The translations under genes were made by a program, and so were the position numbers. Of a stretch of 64,000 bases of DNA, positions 15,468 through 24,696 are shown in pieces (the first letter of the stretch is position 1; each line of letters begins with the position of its first letter). Source of the DNA: Parasulfuritortus sp049322515 (lineage in GTDB: Bacteria; Pseudomonadota; Gammaproteobacteria; Burkholderiales; Thiobacillaceae); contig JBMOQW010000013.1 of assembly GCA_049322515.1 (NCBI GenBank), positions 1 to 64,000 of the forward strand. The letters are read 5' to 3'. The notes under the pieces are model-generated. The model was not told the DNA's origin and ran no database searches. It saw only the letters and a program-made list of their open reading frames with translations.

Positions 15468-17513
15468 GTGATCAAGCCTCGTTTTCCGGGCATCGCTGCG
15501 CGTGCCGTGCTGGCCGCGTTTGGCCTGTCTTTCTGTCTCGGCCTGGCGGGCTGCGACGACGATCCCAGCCTGCCCGAGGGCGCCACCGCGCAGTTGGCGA
15601 TCCTGGAAACCACCGACTTGCATGCCCTCGCGCTCAGTTACGATTACTTCAAATTGGCCGAGGATAAAAGCACCGGCTTCGAGCGCACCGCATCCCTGAT
15701 CCATCAGGTGCGCGCCGAGTTTACCAACCATGTCCTGATCGACAATGGCGACACGATCCAGGGCTCGGCGCTGGCCGACTATCAGGCCCTGGTTGCGCCG
15801 GTGAGCTGTGACCAGAAGCTGGCCATCTACAAGGCCATGGATAGCGTCGGCTACGATGTCGGGACGCTGGGCAACCATGAATTCAACTATGGCTTGCCTT
15901 ACCTGGCCCAGGTCACCGGGGCCCGGTTCAATGTCGAGGGCATGCCTGAACCAGAGAAGCAGCAAAAGTGCATGGGCCCGGACTTTCCCCTGGTGCTGGC
16001 CAACGTGACCAGTCGCAAGGATGGCGCCCCCTTGTACAAGCCCTACACGATCATCAAGAAGAAGGTCCAAGGGGTCGACCCGAACGGAAAGCCCGTCCAG
16101 GCGACGCTGAAGGTGGCGGTGATCGGCTTCACGCCACCCCCCATCCTTGCCTGGGACAAACGCTGGCTCGATGGCAAGGTCGATGTCCAGGGCGTCGTCG
16201 AATCAGCGACCCAGTATGTCTCGAAGGCGCGCGCCGAGGGTGCGGACATCGTCATTGCCGCATCCCATGGCGGCTATGATTCCCGCGCTTACACGCCAAC
16301 CATGGAAAATGCCAATTACCACCTCGCCCAGGTGCCTGGCATCGACGGGATCCTGATGGGCCATTCCCATGGCGAGTTTCCCAACGCCAATTGCTCGACC
16401 ACGGATTGCAACGCGCCCGGTGTCGACAAGGTCAAGGGGACGCTGCATGGGGTTCCCGCCGTGATGCCCAGCTATTGGGGCAAGGCGCTCGGGGTCATCC
16501 AATACAGCCTGAAGGTGCAAGACGGCAAATGGACGATCGACACCAGCAAGACCCAGGTCAGTGTCCGCAAGGCCCTACTGGATGCCGCCAGCAAGACCTA
16601 CATCGATCCGGACCCTGGCGTGCGTGCCCAGGTCGAAGCCGAGCATCAGGCGGCGATCGATTACGTCAAGACGCCCATTGGTCAGTCGGACTTCGCCCTG
16701 TCGACGTTCTTCGCCGATATCGGTGACGTGTCGGCGATCCAGGTGGTCAACGCAGCCCAGGCGGACTATGTCGCCCGTTACGTGTCCGCCAATCTGCCGG
16801 ACTACAAGGATCTTCCGGTACTCTCGGTGAGTGCCCCGTTCAAGAGTGGGTTTGCCGGTGGTGCCGATTACACCGACGTCAAGGCGGGCAGCATCGCCAT
16901 CAACAATGCCGCCGACCTGTACCTATATCCCAATACGGTCTATGCCGTGAAAGTCACTGGCGCAGAGATCAAGGCTTGGCTGGAACGCGCAGCGGAACGC
17001 TTCAACCGGATCGATCCGGCCTTGGTGGCAGAGCAGCCGCTGATCTCCAGTTTTCCGGGCTACAACTTCGACATGTTCACCAGCCAGGACATCCAGTATG
17101 AAATCGATGTCACCGAGCCAGTCGGCAGCCGGATCAAGCACCTGACTTACCAGAACGTGCCGATCGAAGCGAACCGTGAGTTCATCATCGCCACCAACAA
17201 CTACCGGGCTTCTGGCGGCGGTGCGTTCCCAGGCCTGGATGGCAGCAAGACGATCTATGCTGCACCGGATGCCAATCGGGACGTGCTCATCGACTACATC
17301 AAGGCACGCAAGCAACTCACCCTGGCCGAGGATGGCTCGGCGCGCAGTTGGCGCTTCACGCCGGTCGCCACCGCGGGTCCGGTCACCTTCAAGTCGGCTT
17401 CGGGCAAGTTGGGTCTCGCGATCAGCCTGGGATTCACGAATGTCAGCGTGGTCAAGGAGGACGACGGCAGTGGCAAGGGTGTGGCGGTCTACGCCATCGA
17501 CTTGTCAAAATGA
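15468..17513 (+). CDS. Lipoprotein 5'-nucleotidase / 2',3'-cyclic phosphodiesterase family (CpdB/UshA-like)
   Basis: A 681-aa exported metallophosphoesterase, starting with GTG after CAGGGAG. The signal peptide ends in a lipobox, LAGC, followed by DDD; Asp at +2 suggests retention in the inner membrane facing the periplasm. The N-terminal metallophosphatase domain shows TTDLHA, DNGDTIQGS, GNHEFNYG, AASHGGY and GHSHGE metal-ligand motifs. The C-terminal substrate domain (about 390-600) contains NNYRASGGGAFPG. Such enzymes scavenge nucleotides and phosphate. Exact substrate preference cannot be read from the sequence. It stands alone between two hairpins. Confidence 0.88.
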   Translation: MIKPRFPGIAARAVLAAFGLSFCLGLAGCDDDPSLPEGATAQLAILETTDLHALALSYDYFKLAEDKSTGFERTASLIHQVRAEFTNHVLIDNGDTIQGSALADYQALVAPVSCDQKLAIYKAMDSVGYDVGTLGNHEFNYGLPYLAQVTGARFNVEGMPEPEKQQKCMGPDFPLVLANVTSRKDGAPLYKPYTIIKKKVQGVDPNGKPVQATLKVAVIGFTPPPILAWDKRWLDGKVDVQGVVESATQYVSKARAEGADIVIAASHGGYDSRAYTPTMENANYHLAQVPGIDGILMGHSHGEFPNANCSTTDCNAPGVDKVKGTLHGVPAVMPSYWGKALGVIQYSLKVQDGKWTIDTSKTQVSVRKALLDAASKTYIDPDPGVRAQVEAEHQAAIDYVKTPIGQSDFALSTFFADIGDVSAIQVVNAAQADYVARYVSANLPDYKDLPVLSVSAPFKSGFAGGADYTDVKAGSIAINNAADLYLYPNTVYAVKVTGAEIKAWLERAAERFNRIDPALVAEQPLISSFPGYNFDMFTSQDIQYEIDVTEPVGSRIKHLTYQNVPIEANREFIIATNNYRASGGGAFPGLDGSKTIYAAPDANRDVLIDYIKARKQLTLAEDGSARSWRFTPVATAGPVTFKSASGKLGLAISLGFTNVSVVKEDDGSGKGVAVYAIDLSK

Positions 17514-17535
17514 CGGGTCGGTTAGCTGGGATTAT

Positions 17536-17568
17536 CTGAGTCCGGCCCGCCAGCCTGGCCAGACTCAG
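17536..17568. terminator. Possible bidirectional terminator between convergent genes
   Basis: CTGAGTC-C-GGCC and GGCC-A-GACTCAG form an 11-bp stem with one mismatch in the 51-bp gap between the convergent nucleotidase and deacetylase genes, covering the deacetylase stop codon. There is no clear T-run, so the call is tentative. Confidence 0.4.
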
Positions 17569-18497
17569 AGTCCGGCCAGGGTCTTGATGTGCGCGGCCAC
17601 GCTGCGGCCGAGCGAATTCAAATCGTAGCCGCCTTCAAGCACCGAGACGATCCGATGTTCGGCATGGCGGGCGGCGATCTCCATCACCGTCTCCGTGATC
17701 CAGACATAGTCGGCTTCGACCAGGCCGAACTGGCCCATGTCGTCCTCGCGGTGACTGTCGAAGCCGGCCGAGAAGAAGATCATTTCGGGACGGTGCGCCT
17801 CCAGGGCGGGCAACACCCGGGTCTCGAAGGCTTCCCGGTAGGCCTTGCCGGTGGTGCCGGCCGGCAGGGGCACGTTGACGATGTGATCGCTCACCGTGTC
17901 GGCGCCGGAGAAGGGGTAGAACGGATGCTGGAAGGTGGAGCAGAGCATCGCGCGCGGGTCGTCGCGAAAGATGTCTTCGGTGCCATTGCCGTGGTGGACA
18001 TCGAAGTCGATCACGGCGACGCGTTGCAAACCATGCGCGTCCAGGGCGTGCAGGGCCGCCAGGGCGACATTGTTGAAGAGGCAGAAGCCGCCGGTCTCCG
18101 CGCGGCCGGCATGGTGGCCGGGTGGCCGGACCGCACAAAAGGCATTCTGGACCTTGCCTGCCATCACCTTGTCGACCGCTCGGATCGCCGCGCCGGCGGC
18201 GTGCAGGGCGGCGCCCAGGCTGTGCTCGTTCATGGCCGTGTCGCCATCCAGGCTCCAGTGCCCGCCGGGCTCGGTGGGGGCATGGGCGAAGAGGTGGTCG
18301 ACGTATTCCGGGGCATGGCCGCGCAATAACTGTTCCCGGGTGGCGAGCGGCGGATGATGGAAGTGGTACAGGTAATCGTAGAGATGCGCCGCGTGCAGGC
18401 GGTCGTCGATTGCACGCAGGCGCTCCGGGGCTTCCGGGTGCCAACTCTGCATGCGGTGCTTGGCACAGATGGGGTGGGTGATGAAGGCGGTATGCAT
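17565..18497 (-). CDS. Histone deacetylase family protein (HdaH/AcuC type)
   Basis: A 310-aa zinc amidohydrolase of the class II HDAC-like bacterial group. The hallmark residues are present: HPEAPERL near the N-terminus, RPPGHHA (tandem catalytic His), GFCLFNNVA, DFDVHHGNG and SAGFDSH (zinc Asp and His), and EGGYDL (catalytic Tyr). These enzymes remove acyl groups from acetylpolyamines or protein lysines. It is divergent from a Pat-like acyl-CoA synthetase/acetyltransferase gene 128 bp away, so the two might act on the same acetylation circuit; that link is inference. Confidence 0.92.
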   Translation of the reverse strand: MHTAFITHPICAKHRMQSWHPEAPERLRAIDDRLHAAHLYDYLYHFHHPPLATREQLLRGHAPEYVDHLFAHAPTEPGGHWSLDGDTAMNEHSLGAALHAAGAAIRAVDKVMAGKVQNAFCAVRPPGHHAGRAETGGFCLFNNVALAALHALDAHGLQRVAVIDFDVHHGNGTEDIFRDDPRAMLCSTFQHPFYPFSGADTVSDHIVNVPLPAGTTGKAYREAFETRVLPALEAHRPEMIFFSAGFDSHREDDMGQFGLVEADYVWITETVMEIAARHAEHRIVSVLEGGYDLNSLGRSVAAHIKTLAGL

Positions 18498-18625
18498 GGC
18501 ACTGAATTGAACTTTCCAATACGCAATATAACCCGTTTCATGGCGGTGTCACGCGCCAGCCACTACCATAGGGACAGGCCGCCCGAATCCCCCTGCGACC
18601 GCCCACAGAAAACCCAGACGACATC

Positions 18626-21304
18626 ATGAGCCAGCATTATCTCCATCCCCTGTTCAATCCCCGTTCCGTGGCCGTGTTCGGCGCCAGCACCCGCGAGGAC
18701 TCCGTCGCCGGCGTCATCTTCCGCAACATGCTGGAGGCCGAATTCAAGGGTCGTGTCTTCCCGATCAACCCGAAATACGACGTCCTGCTCGATCAGAAAT
18801 GCTACGCCAGCATCGCCGACCTGCCGGAAACCCCCGACCTCGCCATCATCGCCACGCCGGCGCCCACCGTGGCGCCCATCCTGGATGCTTGCGGCCAACG
18901 TGGCGTCCGCTATGCCGTGGTGCTGTCCGCCGGGTTCCGGGAAATGGGCCCCAAGGGCATCGCGATGGAAGAACAGCTGCTGGCCACCGCGCGCAAGCAC
19001 GATATCCGGTTCATCGGTCCCAACTGCCTGGGTATCCAGCGTCCGGCCATCGGCCTGAATGCCACCTTCGCGCTCGGCAAGCCCCAGCCCGGAGAACTGG
19101 CCCTGGTGTCTCAGTCCGGTGCCATCTGCACCGCCATGCTCGATTGGGCGCATTCCAACGGCATCGGCTTTTCCGCCGTGGTGTCGAGCGGTGCCTCGGC
19201 CGATCTCGATTTCGGCGAGATCCTCGACTACCTGGCCAATGATCCGTCGACGCGCAGCATCATCATGTACATCGAGGGCATCCGAGATGCCCGCCGCTTC
19301 ATGAGTGCGATCCGCGCCGTGGCACGCCTGAAGCCCGTGGTCCTGGTCAAGGTCGGCCGCCACGAAGCCGGTTCCAAGGCGGTCGCCTCGCATACCGGTG
19401 CCCTGGTCGGTGGCGACGATGTCTTCGACGCGTTGCTCCGGCGTGCCGGCGTGGTCCGGGTCAACACCATCACGCAACTGTTTTCCTCGGCCCTGGCCCT
19501 CTCGTCGCGGGTCAAGCCGGCCGGCAACCGCCTGGCCATCGTCACCAATGGCGGCGGACCGGGCGTGATGGCGACCGACCGCGCCGTCGACCTTGGCGTG
19601 CGCATCGCCGAACTGGCGCCGCAGACCCTGGAAAGGCTCAACGCCGCCTTGCCCTTCAACTGGTCGCATGGCAATCCGATCGACGTGATCGGTGATGCCG
19701 GCGCCGAGCGCTATCAAGCGGCGGTCGAGGCCTGCCTGGCCGACCGGGGCGTCGATGGCGTGCTGGTGATGTTGACCCCGCAGGCGATGACCAAGCCGAC
19801 CGAGGTCGCTGAGGCGGTGATCCAGGCCGCCAAGTCATCCGACAAGCCGGTGCTCACCTGCTGGATGGGCGAGGACCAGGTCGGTGGCGGGCGCGCCCTG
19901 TTCCGCCAGTCCGGCGTGCCCTACTTCAAGACCCCGGAGCCGGCCGTCGAGGTGTTCTCCTTCATTTCCGCCTTCTACGAAAACCAGCGCCTGCTCATGC
20001 AGACCCCGGGGTCCCTGTCGCACCAGGCCGAACCCGATGTCGAGGGGGCCCGCCTGATCATCGAGGGCGCCCTGGCGCAAGGCCGTCACCTGCTCAACGA
20101 GGTGGAGTCGAAGGCCCTGCTGTCCGCCTTCCACATCCCGGTGGCGCAGACCCTGATCGCCCGCAATCCGACCGAGGCCATGCTCATGGCCCAGCAGATG
20201 GGCTTCCCGGTGGTCATGAAGATCAACTCGCCGGACATCTCGCACAAATCCGACGTCGGTGGCGTGCGCCTAGGCTTGTCCAGTGGACAGGCGGTGCGCG
20301 CCGCGTTCTCGGGCATGATGGGCGAGGTCAGGAAGCACGCCCCCGAGGCCTTTCTCGACGGCGTGGTCATCGAACCCATGGTGTCGCGCTCCAACGCCCG
20401 TGAAGTGCTGGTTGGCACGATCAACGACCCGGTGCTGGGCCCGGTGATTGCCTTCGGTTCCGGGGGTGTCGATGTCGAGGCTTACCAGGACCGCGCCGTG
20501 GCCCTGCCACCGCTGAACAGCTTCCTGGCCCGCGACCTGATCAGCCGTACCCGGGTCGCCAAGCTGCTCGGCAACTTCCGTGGCCGTGCCGCCGCCGACA
20601 TGCAGGCCCTGGAAAATGTCCTCCTGCGCGTGTCCGAGATGGTTTGCCAGTTGCCCTGGTTGGCTGAGCTGGACATCAATCCGCTGCTCATCGACGAGCA
20701 CGGCGCGATGGCCGCCGACGCGCGCATCACCATCGCCTCGCGCGCGCCGACCCGGGACAAGTATTCACACATGGCCATCCACCCGTATCCGGTGCATCTG
20801 GTCACCAAGTGGCAGTTGCCCGAAGGCATCGACATCACGATCCGGCCGATCCGTCCGGAAGATGCCGAGATGACCCAGGAATTCGTCCGCAACCTGTCCG
20901 AGGAAACCAAATACTTCCGTTACATGGACGCGGTGCAGGAACTGTCGCCGGCCATGCTGGTGCGCTTGACCCAGATCGACTATGACCGGGAAATGGCACT
21001 GCTCGCCACCACCGAACGCGAGGGCCGCGAAGTCGAGGTCGGGGTGGCCCGTTACGCCATGAACCCGGACCAGTTCTCCTGCGAGTTTGCCGTCGTGGTC
21101 GGCGACGACTGGCGTCACCAGGGCATCGCCCACAAGCTGATGGACGTGCTCATGGACGTGGCCCGCGCCAAAGGGCTGCGCACCATGGAAGGCGAGGTGC
21201 TGAAGCGCAACGCCGGCATGCTCAAGCTGGCCGCCAGCCTGGGCTTCCGGATCGAGCCACACCCGGATGACGATGCCATCAAGAAGGTCAGCCGGATGCT
21301 GTGA
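18626..21304 (+). CDS. Bifunctional NDP-forming acyl-CoA synthetase / GNAT acetyltransferase (Pat/YfiQ type)
   Basis: An 892-aa protein. Residues ~1-130 form a CoA-binding Rossmann domain (SVAVFGASTREDSVAG) and ~150-460 the succinyl-CoA-ligase-like part (VSQSGAICTAMLDW, SHTGALVGGDDVFDALLRRAG). Residues ~490-705 form an ATP-grasp domain (FPVVMKINSPDISHKSDVGGV), and ~735-892 a GNAT acetyltransferase (AVVVGDDWRHQGIAHKLMDVLM). Proteins of this layout acetylate lysines in central-metabolism enzymes; the synthetase part is often catalytically silent. The ATG at 18626 fits the family N-terminus. A clear terminator follows. A deacetylase-family gene lies divergently upstream. Confidence 0.93.
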   Translation: MSQHYLHPLFNPRSVAVFGASTREDSVAGVIFRNMLEAEFKGRVFPINPKYDVLLDQKCYASIADLPETPDLAIIATPAPTVAPILDACGQRGVRYAVVLSAGFREMGPKGIAMEEQLLATARKHDIRFIGPNCLGIQRPAIGLNATFALGKPQPGELALVSQSGAICTAMLDWAHSNGIGFSAVVSSGASADLDFGEILDYLANDPSTRSIIMYIEGIRDARRFMSAIRAVARLKPVVLVKVGRHEAGSKAVASHTGALVGGDDVFDALLRRAGVVRVNTITQLFSSALALSSRVKPAGNRLAIVTNGGGPGVMATDRAVDLGVRIAELAPQTLERLNAALPFNWSHGNPIDVIGDAGAERYQAAVEACLADRGVDGVLVMLTPQAMTKPTEVAEAVIQAAKSSDKPVLTCWMGEDQVGGGRALFRQSGVPYFKTPEPAVEVFSFISAFYENQRLLMQTPGSLSHQAEPDVEGARLIIEGALAQGRHLLNEVESKALLSAFHIPVAQTLIARNPTEAMLMAQQMGFPVVMKINSPDISHKSDVGGVRLGLSSGQAVRAAFSGMMGEVRKHAPEAFLDGVVIEPMVSRSNAREVLVGTINDPVLGPVIAFGSGGVDVEAYQDRAVALPPLNSFLARDLISRTRVAKLLGNFRGRAAADMQALENVLLRVSEMVCQLPWLAELDINPLLIDEHGAMAADARITIASRAPTRDKYSHMAIHPYPVHLVTKWQLPEGIDITIRPIRPEDAEMTQEFVRNLSEETKYFRYMDAVQELSPAMLVRLTQIDYDREMALLATTEREGREVEVGVARYAMNPDQFSCEFAVVVGDDWRHQGIAHKLMDVLMDVARAKGLRTMEGEVLKRNAGMLKLAASLGFRIEPHPDDDAIKKVSRML

Positions 21305-21323
21305 GGCAGGAGCGGCGTGACGC

Positions 21324-21357
21324 AAGGGCGTGACAAGACCCCGGTCACGCCTTTCTT
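21324..21357 (+). terminator. Rho-independent terminator of the acyl-CoA synthetase gene
   Basis: GGCGTGAC / GTCACGCC forms an 8-bp stem, extended by A-T and G-T pairs, with a 9-nt loop, and TTTCTT follows. It lies 19 bp after the stop and also separates the gene from the convergent cysG. Confidence 0.8.
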
Positions 21358-21373
21358 GTCACACCGTGGGCAC

Positions 21374-22813
21374 TTACATGACGGCCGGATGATCCAGCGG
21401 CGTGCGCCAGTGGTCGTCGGCCGCCGGTTCCGGATGGAACCAGTTGAGCTTGGCGTGCAGGCTGACCACGCTGCCGACGATGATCAAGGTCGGCGGCTTC
21501 AGTTCGGCGTTCGCGGCCAGGGCAGGCAGGGTGTCCAAGGTGCCGGTCACGGTCTTCTGGTTCAGCGTGGTGCCTTGCTGGACGATCGCCGCCGGGGTGC
21601 TGCCCGGCAGGCCGTGTTTCTTCATCTCGTCACACAGGGTGACCAATCCCTTCAGGCCCATGTAGATGACGATGGTCTGGCGCGGCCGGCAGAGCATGTC
21701 CCAGTCCAGGTCCATGGTGCCGTCCTTGAGGTGGCCGGTGACCAGGATCAGGGCCTGGGCGTGATCACGGTGGGTGAGCGGGATGCCGGCGTAGGAAGCG
21801 ACCCCGGCCGCGGCGGTGACCGCCGGCACGACCTGGAACGGTACGCCGTGTTCGCGCAGGGTTTCGATTTCCTCGCCGCCGCGGCCGAAAATGAAAGGGT
21901 CGCCACCTTTCAGGCGCAGGACCCGTTTGCCTTCCTGGGCCAGCTTGACCAGGATCATATTGATCTCGTCCTGCGGCACGGCATGATTGTCGCGCTCCTT
22001 GCCGACGTAGAAGCGGTCGGCGTCGCGCCGGCACATGTCGAGGATGGCGGGGCTGACCAGGCGGTCGTAGACCACCACGTCGGCTTGCTGCATCAAGCGT
22101 AGCGCGCGGAAGGTGAGCAAGTCGGGGTTGCCCGGTCCGGCGCCGACTAGGTAGACCTCGCCGGTGCTGGTTTCCGCGGAACGGGCTTCGAGCATTTTCT
22201 CCAGGGTGTGCTCGGCTTCGTGTTCGCGGCCGGAAAAGACCATTTCCGCGACCGGCGAGAGCAGCGCGTCTTCCCAGAACTTGCGCCGGCCTTCGGTGGT
22301 CGGGAAGTGCTTGCGCACCGCGCCCTTGAACTTGCCGGCGAGCGCCGCGAGACGGCCGTAGGCGGCCGGGATCAAGGTTTCCAGTCGGGCGCGCAGCAGG
22401 CGCGACAGCACCGGGGCCTCGCCCCCGCTCGACACCGCGACCACCACTGGCGAGCGGTCAATGATGCTGGGCATGATGAAGGAACAGACCTCCGGCTTGT
22501 CGACCACGTTGACCGGCAAGTGCCGGGCACGGGCGGCGTCATACACGGCCTGGTTGAGGCTGTCGTCCTCGGTGGCCGCGAAGACCAGCTCGACACCCTC
22601 CAGGTGTTCCGGCTTGAAGGCTTCACGCCGGTGGATGACGCGATCGGTCGATTTGAGGCCTTCGAAGACGGGCGCCAGTTCGCCCGGTTCGACGACGCTG
22701 ACCCAGGCGCCGGCATTCAGGAGCAGGGTGGCCTTGCGGGCGCCGACATCGCCACCGCCGACCACCAGCGCTGTCCTGCCTTTGAGATCGAGGAATATGG
22801 GTAGGTAGTCCAT
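21374..22813 (-). CDS. cysG: Siroheme synthase CysG
   Basis: A 479-aa trifunctional enzyme. The N-terminal part (about 1-205) is the NAD-dependent precorrin-2 dehydrogenase/ferrochelatase (LVVGGGDVGARKATLLLNAGA). The C-terminal part (about 218-460) is uroporphyrinogen-III methyltransferase (VYLVGAGPGNPDLLTFRALR, LRLKGGDPFIFGRGGEE, PLTHRDHAQALILVTGH). It supplies siroheme, the prosthetic group of the DsrAB sulfite reductase encoded in the same region. It lies downstream of dsrN and dsrR on the same strand, with a 90-bp gap of inverted repeats before it. Confidence 0.96.
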   Translation of the reverse strand: MDYLPIFLDLKGRTALVVGGGDVGARKATLLLNAGAWVSVVEPGELAPVFEGLKSTDRVIHRREAFKPEHLEGVELVFAATEDDSLNQAVYDAARARHLPVNVVDKPEVCSFIMPSIIDRSPVVVAVSSGGEAPVLSRLLRARLETLIPAAYGRLAALAGKFKGAVRKHFPTTEGRRKFWEDALLSPVAEMVFSGREHEAEHTLEKMLEARSAETSTGEVYLVGAGPGNPDLLTFRALRLMQQADVVVYDRLVSPAILDMCRRDADRFYVGKERDNHAVPQDEINMILVKLAQEGKRVLRLKGGDPFIFGRGGEEIETLREHGVPFQVVPAVTAAAGVASYAGIPLTHRDHAQALILVTGHLKDGTMDLDWDMLCRPRQTIVIYMGLKGLVTLCDEMKKHGLPGSTPAAIVQQGTTLNQKTVTGTLDTLPALAANAELKPPTLIIVGSVVSLHAKLNWFHPEPAADDHWRTPLDHPAVM

Positions 22814-22825
22814 TTGAATTCAGTG

Positions 22826-22908
22826 ACAAATTGACAAAGTGACAAGTGACATCGCGTGGCCAAGTGCCGGGGAGGGTGCCCCGTCACTTTGACACCTGGT
22901 CACTCAGT
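22826..22908. repeat. GTGAC/GTCAC-rich imperfect inverted repeat
   Basis: The gap between dsrR and cysG contains several AGTGACA/TTGACA motifs on the left and their complements (GTCACTTTGACA, GGTCACT) on the right. They form a long imperfect hairpin with arms near 22831-22852 and 22887-22908. Similar GTCACTCG motifs recur at 37344-37374, so this is probably a dispersed intergenic repeat family of the genome. Confidence 0.55.
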
Positions 22909-23275
22909 GATGGCTACCACAGCCGCCCGAGCCGCAGCCGCCGGAACCGCAGCCGCCACCACCACCACCGGACGAGCCGCAGCCGCCTTCCTGGTGCGGC
23001 ATCATGAAGACGAAGCGGGACTCACCGGGCGCAACTTCGGTGAAATCGATGGTGACCCCGTTCAGGTAATCGGCGCTGCTCGCGTGCACCAGCAGGGTGA
23101 CCCCGTAGGACTCGACCAAGGTGTCATTGGTGCGCTCGTCATCGAAGCCCATGCCGAATTCGAGCATGCCGGCGTCATTCACTTTCGCGGCGATGCGCAG
23201 GCCCATGTTCTCAGCGCCGGCCTGGCGGGCCGATTCGGCGATTTGTGCGGCGGCGGTCTTGGTCAGGGTAATCAT
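22904..23275 (-). CDS. dsrR: DsrR-like A-type scaffold homologue with Gly/Cys-rich tail
   Basis: A 123-aa IscA/HesB-fold protein directly after dsrN, the position of dsrR in purple sulfur bacteria. DsrR is needed for efficient production of Dsr proteins but is not a classic cluster carrier. The fold region (about 1-95) lacks the three conserved cysteines of IscA. The C-terminus is instead a tail of Gly, Ser and Cys (Cys99, 109, 114, 119, ending in SHH). The ATG at 23275 is preferred because GGAG lies upstream; an ATG at 23290 is the alternative. Confidence 0.85.
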   Translation of the reverse strand: MITLTKTAAAQIAESARQAGAENMGLRIAAKVNDAGMLEFGMGFDDERTNDTLVESYGVTLLVHASSADYLNGVTIDFTEVAPGESRFVFMMPHQEGGCGSSGGGGGGCGSGGCGSGGCGSHH

Positions 23276-23290
23276 CGTGGGGTTCTCCAT

Positions 23291-24682
23291 TTAGGCGGCG
23301 AGGCGGGCCGCGTGGCGGTGTTCGGCATGGTGTCGGGCCTTGTCCAGGAAAGGGGCGATCCAGCCGCGGGGGCCCGAGCCGCGTCGGTGACAGTACGCGG
23401 CGAGCAGGTTGTTCAGGATGAAGCCATCGTGTTTGCCGTCGATGCCGTGGCCGCGCGCGACCTGGTAGGCATAGTCGAGGTGTTCGGGCAGATGCACGAG
23501 GCGGGAATGGTGGAATTCGTGCGCCGGAATGGCCGGCGCGCCAGCCGGGTCGAGTGGCGCACGTTCGGTGGCGACCAGGCTGGCATAGCCGCGGCCGACC
23601 GGCTTGTCGCCCATGATCGCCTCGCCGGGCACCAGCCCGACCATCTCGCCCCGACGGTCTCCCCAGACGATGGCGCGCGACAGGTACATCAGGCCACCGC
23701 ACTCGGCATAGACGGGCAAGCCGGCCTGCACGGCGTCGCGCAAGGCCTGGAGCAGGGGCTGGTTGGCGGACAGTTCGGCAATGAACGATTCCGGAAATCC
23801 CCCCCCGATGATCAGGCCGTCGAGGTCGGGCAGGCTGCGGTCGTGCAGGCAATCGATCGGACGCAGGTCGACGCCGAGTTCGGCGAAGGTATCCAGGTCC
23901 TCCTGGTAGTAAAAGCCGAAGGCGCGATCGCGGGCGATGCCGATGCGCAGGCCAGCCGTACGCGCCATGGACACCGGGCTGGGGGCCACGGGCGTCGGCC
24001 GGGCCTGCCCGGCCACCTCGACCAGGCGCTTCAGATCGACCTGGCTGGCGACGATTTCGGCCATCGTGGCAATGCGTTGTTCGGCCGTTTCGGACTCGTT
24101 GCCCGGTACCAGGCCCAGGTGACGTTCCTGGATGGCCAGGCGGGGGTCCTTGTGGATCGCGCCAAGCACGGGGACGTCGATGAAGCGCTCGATCACCTGG
24201 CGCAGTTTTTCCTCGTGCCGGGGACCGCCGACCTTGTTGAGGATCACGCCGGCAATGCGGATTTCAGGATCGAAGGCCCGGTAGCCGAGCAGCAACGGCG
24301 CAACCCCGCGCGTGATGCCCAGGGTGTCGATGACCAGGATCACCGGGAGACCCAACTGCTTGGCCAGGGCAGCATTGCTGTCACTGCCTTCGATGTCCAT
24401 GCCGTCGTACAGGCCCTTGTTGCCTTCCACCAGGGCGATGTCGGCTGAACCGGCATGGCGGGCGTACAACTGGTCTATTTCAGCATGATCCATCAAACGG
24501 AAATCAAGGTTGTACGAAGGCCGGCCGGCCGCCAGTCCATGCCAGATGGGGTCGATGTAATCCGGTCCCTTCTTGAACGGCTGCACGACCAGGCCCCGGT
24601 CGCGCAGGGCACGGCACAGACCGAGTGTGACCGTGGTCTTGCCGGAGGATTTGTGCGCGGCGGAGAGGTACAGGCTGGGCAT
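23291..24682 (-). CDS. dsrN: DsrN, cobyrinic acid a,c-diamide synthase-like amidase for siroheme
   Basis: A 463-aa member of the CobB/CbiA family. The N-terminal dethiobiotin-synthetase-like ATPase domain has the P-loop AAHKSSGKTTVTLGL. The C-terminal class I glutamine amidotransferase-like domain (about 250-450) has the nucleophile in YAECGGLMYL and the His in HEFHHSRL. In dsr loci DsrN is proposed to convert siroheme to siroamide for DsrAB. It starts 61 bp after dsrP, beyond a strong terminator, and ends at dsrR. No cobalamin pathway genes lie nearby, which supports the Dsr role. Confidence 0.9.
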   Translation of the reverse strand: MPSLYLSAAHKSSGKTTVTLGLCRALRDRGLVVQPFKKGPDYIDPIWHGLAAGRPSYNLDFRLMDHAEIDQLYARHAGSADIALVEGNKGLYDGMDIEGSDSNAALAKQLGLPVILVIDTLGITRGVAPLLLGYRAFDPEIRIAGVILNKVGGPRHEEKLRQVIERFIDVPVLGAIHKDPRLAIQERHLGLVPGNESETAEQRIATMAEIVASQVDLKRLVEVAGQARPTPVAPSPVSMARTAGLRIGIARDRAFGFYYQEDLDTFAELGVDLRPIDCLHDRSLPDLDGLIIGGGFPESFIAELSANQPLLQALRDAVQAGLPVYAECGGLMYLSRAIVWGDRRGEMVGLVPGEAIMGDKPVGRGYASLVATERAPLDPAGAPAIPAHEFHHSRLVHLPEHLDYAYQVARGHGIDGKHDGFILNNLLAAYCHRRGSGPRGWIAPFLDKARHHAEHRHAARLAA

Positions 24683-24696
24683 GTCCGGATTCTAAC

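Noticed and set aside
18498..18625. A sigma-70 promoter (TTGAAC ... TATAAC) in the deacetylase/acetyltransferase gap
   Set aside because: The spacing between the boxes is only 14 bp, too short for a confident call.
22856..24448. 530-codon open frame antisense to dsrN/dsrR
   Set aside because: It is a GC-rich shadow of well-recognised minus-strand genes, with low-complexity translation and no domain.
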